Part shown: piece after piece, positions 32,852 through 36,554 of the stretch
Position numbering within the stretch: the stretch's first letter is position 1
Layout of the letters: the number at the start of each line of letters is the position of its first letter
NCBI GenBank assembly: GCA_043769295.1
Contig: JAYVJL010000133.1
Span: 1 to 36,554, forward strand
Reading direction: 5' to 3'
Source of the DNA: Aalborgiella sp043769295
GTDB taxonomy: Bacteria; Pseudomonadota; Gammaproteobacteria; Burkholderiales; Burkholderiaceae_C
DNA: 36,554 bases
Position numbers and translations under genes: made by a program
The notes under the pieces: generated by a model
Database searches by the model: none
What the model was told of the DNA's origin: nothing
What the model saw: the letters and a program-made list of their open reading frames with translations, nothing else

Positions 32852-34339
32852 ATGATTGATAAACTAAGTTGGATCGCTATTTACCCAGAAATCGTTTTGT
32901 TGGCGATGGCTTGTGTGATTACTTTGGTCGATTTGGCTGTAACCAGCCCGCGCCGTACGGCCACCTACGTACTGACGCTATTGACCTTGGGTGTGGTCGC
33001 GACGCTCGAAGCGCTGTACGCTACGGGCGGCCAAACCATTTACGGTTTTGGCAATATGACGGTCAGTGACCCTATGTCCAGCTGGCTCAAATGTTTTGCC
33101 AGTGTCGCCATGATGGTTACCTTGGTTTATGGTCGTCCGTATTCCGCAGATCGCGGCATGATGCGCGGTGGTGAAATTTTCACCTTGTCCATGTTCTCAC
33201 TCTTGGGTATGTTTGTGATGATGTCTGGGAACAACTTTCTCGTCATCTACATGGGCTTGGAGTTGCTCACGCTGTCAAGCTATGCTTTGGTCGCTCTGCG
33301 CCGTGACAATGCCACGGCCTCTGAAGCTGCGATGAAGTACTTTGTACTCGGTGCCTTGGCCAGTGGTTTCTTGTTGTACGGCTTATCCATGATGTACGGT
33401 GCCACTGGTAGTCTTGATATTGGCCAGGTATTCAAGGCCATCAACACGGGGCAGGTGAAACACCAGGTACTCGTTTTTGGTCTGGTGTTTATTGTGGCTG
33501 GTCTGGGTTTCAAGCTCGGTGTGGTGCCTTTCCATATGTGGGTGCCAGACGTCTATCAAGGTGCCCCCACGTCTGTCACGCTGATGATTGGAGGCGCACC
33601 CAAACTGGCTGCATTTGCGATCACCATTCGTTTGTTGGTTGAAGGCATGTTGCCATTGGCTCTGGATTGGCAGCAAATGCTGGCCGTGTTGTCTGTCGGA
33701 TCACTGCTTGTAGGTAACTTGGCCGCTATTGCGCAAACCAATTTGAAGCGGATGCTGGCTTATTCCACCATCTCTCAAATGGGTTTTGTGTTGATTGGTT
33801 TACTCTCGGGCATTGTCAACGGCAACACCTTGTCGGCCACAACGGCTTACAGCGCCTCCATGTTTTACGTGACGACCTATGTCATCACCACCTTGGCGAC
33901 CTTCGGTGTGATTTTGTTGTTGGCGCGTGAAGGCTTTGAGAGCGAAGAAATCACGGACTTGGCTGGCCTGAACCAACGCAGTCCGCTGTACGCCGCCATC
34001 ATGGCTATCTGCATGTTCTCATTGGCGGGCATACCCCCTATGGTCGGTTTTTACGCCAAACTGTCTGTGCTGCAAGCCTTGATCTCTTCGACGCAGACGC
34101 CGCATATCGTCTTGGCCGTATTCGCGGTCATGATGTCGCTGATTGGCGCTTTCTACTACTTACGTGTGGTCAAAGTCATGTACTTTGATGAGCCGATTAC
34201 CTCTAGTACCGTTTCTGCCTCTGCGGATGTGCGCACCGTGTTGACCATCAATGGCGCACTGGTTTTGATATTGGGTATTTTCCCCAGTGGTTTGATGTCC
34301 CTGTGTGCTGACGCCATCATCAAAACATTGAGCAGCTGA
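32852..34339 (+). CDS. nuoN: NADH-quinone oxidoreductase subunit N
   Basis: Third antiporter-like proton-pumping subunit and last gene of the complex I set. The 495-residue protein has about fourteen transmembrane helices, the motif FLVIYMGLELLTLSSYALVA with the conserved TM5 Glu, the lysine helix GLGFKLGVVPFHMWVPDVYQG, and LKRMLAYSTISQMGFVLIG. The ATG at 32852 lies 30 bases after nuoM. I see no terminator after it, so transcription may continue into the DUF2818 gene. Confidence 0.97.
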   Translation: MIDKLSWIAIYPEIVLLAMACVITLVDLAVTSPRRTATYVLTLLTLGVVATLEALYATGGQTIYGFGNMTVSDPMSSWLKCFASVAMMVTLVYGRPYSADRGMMRGGEIFTLSMFSLLGMFVMMSGNNFLVIYMGLELLTLSSYALVALRRDNATASEAAMKYFVLGALASGFLLYGLSMMYGATGSLDIGQVFKAINTGQVKHQVLVFGLVFIVAGLGFKLGVVPFHMWVPDVYQGAPTSVTLMIGGAPKLAAFAITIRLLVEGMLPLALDWQQMLAVLSVGSLLVGNLAAIAQTNLKRMLAYSTISQMGFVLIGLLSGIVNGNTLSATTAYSASMFYVTTYVITTLATFGVILLLAREGFESEEITDLAGLNQRSPLYAAIMAICMFSLAGIPPMVGFYAKLSVLQALISSTQTPHIVLAVFAVMMSLIGAFYYLRVVKVMYFDEPITSSTVSASADVRTVLTINGALVLILGIFPSGLMSLCADAIIKTLSS

Positions 34340-34393
34340 TTTGTCATACCGCAAGCACTCGCTGTCCACGGGTAAGTTCATGGGTAAAAATTG

Positions 34394-34693
34394 ATGACTC
34401 AAACGATGTCGGTGTGGCTGGTTATTTTTGTCGCGGTGCTGGGCGCGAATCTGCCATTCATCACTAAAAACCTGTTTCTTTTTGTCGCACTTGCCAAACC
34501 CAAAACGGGTTGGTGGCGACTGGTTGAGTTGGTGGTTTTTTACTTTGTAGTCGGTGGTTTGGGCTTGCTGCTTGAGAACCGCGCCGGTCAAATTGCACCC
34601 CAAGGCTGGGAGTTCTATGCCACCACAGCCGCACTTTTTGTGACCCTGGCCTTTCCAGGCTTTATCTACCGCTACCTGCTCAAGCATCATTAG
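34394..34693 (+). CDS. DUF2818 family small membrane protein
   Basis: A 99-residue protein with three hydrophobic segments (about 5-22, 42-58, 77-92) around the motif LPFITKNLFLFVALAKPKTGWWRLVE, matching the DUF2818 family as I remember it. That family is found directly downstream of nuoN in many Burkholderiales. No function is known; its position suggests an accessory role in complex I assembly or the membrane, but that is inference. The ATG at 34394 is preferred over an overlapping TTG at 34391. The next gene starts 87 bases later, and that gap shows no clear terminator. Confidence 0.82.
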   Translation: MTQTMSVWLVIFVAVLGANLPFITKNLFLFVALAKPKTGWWRLVELVVFYFVVGGLGLLLENRAGQIAPQGWEFYATTAALFVTLAFPGFIYRYLLKHH

Positions 34694-34780
34694 GCCGTAA
34701 GCCGTCCTCCTGTCGCATTCTTTTGCCGTGATTTCACGACGCATTGCATTGTTCATGGAATACCTCACCCCAAGCCAGCT

Positions 34781-35440
34781 ATGACACATGATCAAACCGA
34801 CAATCACCTGCTGGAAATACGCGTTGCAAGTGAAGAAATATGCAAAGGCAACTTCTTGCACGTGCTGCGCGATACCGTGAAACTACCCAGCGGTCAACTG
34901 GCCACCCGTGAATACGTGGTGCATCCGGGTGCGGTGGTTGTGGTTGCCTTGCTGGATGATGGTCGCGTGGTGCTGGAACGTCAATACCGCTACCCGGTGG
35001 GGCAGGTGATGATCGAGTTTCCGGCTGGCAAATTGGAAACGGGCGAAGACCCCTTGCTGTGCGGTCAGCGGGAACTACTGGAAGAAACCGGTTACCGCGC
35101 CAGCCATTGGGCCTATGCCGGCCTCATGCATCTGGCGATTGCCTATTCCACTGAAGTCATCCATGTCTACTTTGCCAAAGGTTTGAGTCTGGGAGTCCGC
35201 AATTTAGATGAAGGCGAGTTTTTGGATGTCATTTCCGCTACGCCCGCAGAGCTGCTCCAATGGTGCAGCCAAGGCATTGTCACAGATGCCAAAACCTTGA
35301 CTTGCACCTTGTGGTTGCAAAACGTGCTTTCCAAAGCCTGGTCGCTGGACTGGATAAACGTCCCTGAACCCATCGCCACTCCCAGCCCCACCCCCACCCC
35401 CACCGCCACCGTTACCGCTGAACCACCACTTGCCGGATAA
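34781..35440 (+). CDS. NUDIX hydrolase, ADP-ribose pyrophosphatase type
   Basis: Predicted to hydrolyse ADP-ribose or related nucleoside diphosphate sugars. The 219-residue protein contains a full Nudix box at 83-105 (GKLETGEDPLLCGQRELLEE, then TGY), matching GX5EX7REUXEEXGU, with VLERQYRYPVGQVMIEFPAG before it as in NudF-type enzymes. The last 24 residues form a Pro/Thr repeat tail (PSPTPTPTATV) encoded by a C-rich tract that is a G-quadruplex motif on the other strand. The tail is unlikely to be needed for catalysis. The ATG at 34781 starts MTHDQTDNHLLEIR. The stop is followed seven bases later by the DUF1178 gene. Confidence 0.9.
   Translation: MTHDQTDNHLLEIRVASEEICKGNFLHVLRDTVKLPSGQLATREYVVHPGAVVVVALLDDGRVVLERQYRYPVGQVMIEFPAGKLETGEDPLLCGQRELLEETGYRASHWAYAGLMHLAIAYSTEVIHVYFAKGLSLGVRNLDEGEFLDVISATPAELLQWCSQGIVTDAKTLTCTLWLQNVLSKAWSLDWINVPEPIATPSPTPTPTATVTAEPPLAG
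35381..35401 (-). other. G-quadruplex motif (minus strand) inside the NUDIX gene
   Basis: On the minus strand this reads GGGGGTGGGGGTGGGG, then CTGGG: four G-runs of 5, 5, 4 and 3 with loops of 1, 1 and 2 bases, a textbook G4 pattern. It is on the template strand of the gene, so the mRNA is C-rich here. Confidence 0.7.
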
Positions 35441-35447
35441 TGCCAGC

Positions 35448-35993
35448 ATGAAAGTCCTCGATCTTCAATGCCAACAACTACATGCCTTTGAGGGTTGGTT
35501 TGGCTCTGAAGAAGACTATCAAAGCCAGCTTCAACGCGGTCTGGTCGAATGCCCCTTGTGTGGCGATGCCAACATCACCAAAATGCTCAGCGCACCACGT
35601 ATCAATCTGGGTAAAACGCGCGATTCGGGCACCAGCCCAGCCTCGCCTGGAGGCCACACCGCCAAGGAAGTGAGCAGCAGTAAAAACGACATGGTGGCTG
35701 TTCCAACGCTAGTTTCTACGCAAGCATTGCCACAGCAGCGGTCGCCTCTATCGACTGAAATGGCTGCCGTCATGCAAGCTGCCTGGATGGAGGTGGCAAA
35801 GCACGTCATGGCCAATACCGAAGACGTGGGCAGCAGCTTTGCCTCGGAAGCCCGCAAAATCCATTATGGCGAGGCGGATGAACGCGCCATTCGCGGCCAG
35901 GCCACACCAGATCAAACCATGGAATTGATAGAAGAGGGCATTGACATCATGCGGCTGTCCATCCCTGAATCGCTCAAACGCCCTTTAAATTAA
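35448..35993 (+). CDS. DUF1178 family protein
   Basis: A 181-residue protein of unknown function. The N-terminal 50 residues carry the DUF1178 signature: Cys8 and His12 (LQCQQLHAFEGWFGS), then Cys35 and Cys38 (GLVECPLCGD), probably a small zinc site. A variable, Ser/Thr-rich middle is followed by the conserved C-terminal helix region with KIHYGEADERAIRGQATPDQ and LIEEGIDIMRLSIP. The ATG at 35448 is chosen over an in-frame TTG at 35430 that would overlap the NUDIX gene. It is convergent with gdhA on the right. Confidence 0.88.
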   Translation: MKVLDLQCQQLHAFEGWFGSEEDYQSQLQRGLVECPLCGDANITKMLSAPRINLGKTRDSGTSPASPGGHTAKEVSSSKNDMVAVPTLVSTQALPQQRSPLSTEMAAVMQAAWMEVAKHVMANTEDVGSSFASEARKIHYGEADERAIRGQATPDQTMELIEEGIDIMRLSIPESLKRPLN

Positions 35994-35994
35994 C

Positions 35995-36039
35995 TGCTAT
36001 AAAATAAATAGCTGCTTAGGCAGTAAATACGCCGGCTAA
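35995..36039 (+). repeat. Dispersed intergenic repeat, copy 3
   Basis: TGCTATAAAATAAATAGC (35995-36012) is followed by TGCTTAGGCAGTAAATACGC and CGGCTAA. It matches copies at 9856-9897 (minus) and 17028-17070 (plus). It begins two bases after the DUF1178 stop and lies between convergent genes, so its hairpin could serve as a bidirectional transcript end. Confidence 0.75.
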
Positions 36040-36077
36040 TAACGTATTTCAAGATTTTTTAACGTGTTGAGCTGATT

Positions 36078-36554
36078 TTATGGATAAAGTCCGCGCAATT
36101 CACGCGCATGCAAAATCCGCTTGCAGGCCACAATAAACGTCGCCGTCCGCAAGCTCACCTTGTGCTCCTGCGCCACTGTCCAGACGCCTGCAAAAGCGTC
36201 TTTCATGATTTTGACCAGCCTCGCGTTGATTTCATCTTCATCCCAGAAGAAGCTGGAGAAATCCTGCACCCATTCAAAATAGCTCACCGTCACGCCGCCG
36301 GCGTTGGCAATCACGTCGGGTAGCACCAGCACGCCACGCTCCTGCAAAATGTCGTCGGCTGCAGGTGTCGTTGGGCCATTGGCCCCTTCAATGATCATCT
36401 TGGCTTTGATCTTTCCGGCATTGGCCTCGGTGATTTGCGACTCCAGCGCGGCTGGGATCAAAATATCGCAATCCACTTCCCAAAACAGCGCATTGTTGAT
36501 GACATCAGCACCAGGAAAATTGGCTGCGCTGCCTGTTTCTGCCACGTGTTTCAG
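36078..36554 (-). CDS. gdhA: Glutamate dehydrogenase, C-terminal part (truncated by window edge)
   Basis: Only the last 158 codons are present; the frame is still open at 36554, so the start lies beyond the window. Glutamate dehydrogenase converts glutamate and 2-oxoglutarate plus ammonium, linking carbon and nitrogen metabolism. The visible part is the NAD(P)-binding domain end: CDILIPAALESQIT, then IIEGANGPTTPAADDILQER, and VLPDVIANAGGVTVSYFEW, a signature of the Glu/Leu/Phe/Val dehydrogenase family. The sequence VQDFSSFFWDEDEINARL is typical of bacterial GDH. The coenzyme preference (NAD or NADP) cannot be told from this part. The TAA lies at 36078-36080. Confidence 0.92.
   Translation of the reverse strand: MKHVAETGSAANFPGADVINNALFWEVDCDILIPAALESQITEANAGKIKAKMIIEGANGPTTPAADDILQERGVLVLPDVIANAGGVTVSYFEWVQDFSSFFWDEDEINARLVKIMKDAFAGVWTVAQEHKVSLRTATFIVACKRILHARELRGLYP

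Noticed and set aside
34160..34861. 233-codon minus-strand open frame spanning the end of nuoN, DUF2818 and the NUDIX start
   Set aside because: It overlaps three supported genes on the other strand, and its residue composition is shadow-like.
1..36554. CRISPR arrays, insertion sequences, prophage, integrons, toxin-antitoxin or defence islands
   Set aside because: No regularly spaced repeats, transposase-like frames, att-like duplications or unfamiliar gene clusters were seen; the window is core housekeeping sequence.

Overview
The window is a stretch of core chromosome from a betaproteobacterium of the order Burkholderiales, most likely a Comamonadaceae-type organism with rather moderate GC. 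This rests on protein similarity recognised by eye, on gene order (ndk-rlmN-pilF-rodZ-ispG-hisS-yfgM-bamB-der-hfq-hflX-hflK-hflC, rpsO-pnp-qor-tpiA-secG-tRNA-Leu-nuoA-N), on the DUF2818/NudF/DUF1178 genes after nuoN, and on a short AT-rich intergenic repeat of a kind I associate with that family. Apart from the gdhA fragment at the right edge, every gene reads rightward.

Layout. 1-276 is the 3' end of a gene with a basic tail, possibly rluB. 353-8340 is a compact and probably co-transcribed run: nucleotide metabolism (ndk), rRNA/tRNA methylation (rlmN), pilus assembly (pilF), cell shape (rodZ), isoprenoid synthesis (ispG), histidyl-tRNA synthetase (hisS) and two envelope factors (yfgM-like, bamB). 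It closes with a hairpin terminator at about 8347. 8494-14185 holds der, hfq, hflX, hflK, hflC and a DUF2065 gene, followed by a terminator at 14203. 14320-16981 is rpsO-pnp, with structured leaders in front of both genes. 17125-19392 holds a quinone oxidoreductase gene, tpiA and secG. A tRNA-Leu(GAG) gene at 19521-19605 precedes the complete 14-gene nuoA-N set for respiratory complex I (19672-34339). 34394-35993 holds DUF2818, an ADP-ribose pyrophosphatase-type NUDIX gene and a DUF1178 gene, which converges on the gdhA fragment (36078-36554, minus strand).

How the parts fit. The first half is mostly translation, RNA metabolism and envelope quality control (Hfq, HflX, HflKC, BamB, YfgM, Der). 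The second half is one energy module: nuoA-N encodes all peripheral and membrane arms of NADH:quinone oxidoreductase with the expected Fe-S ligands. Many neighbours overlap by 1-8 bases, which suggests translational coupling.

I see no phage, insertion sequence, CRISPR array, toxin-antitoxin pair or defence locus, and nothing I would call a new multi-gene system. The non-routine signals are in RNA and DNA structure. They are a long imperfect hairpin in the pnp leader, paired hairpins in the rpsO leader, a dispersed intergenic repeat with three good copies, a four-run G-tract (G-quadruplex) motif inside the NUDIX gene, and the apparent absence of hisZ-purA after hflC. No gene-free gap exceeds 300 bases. 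The largest are 14587-14866 and 9841-10065, both described below.
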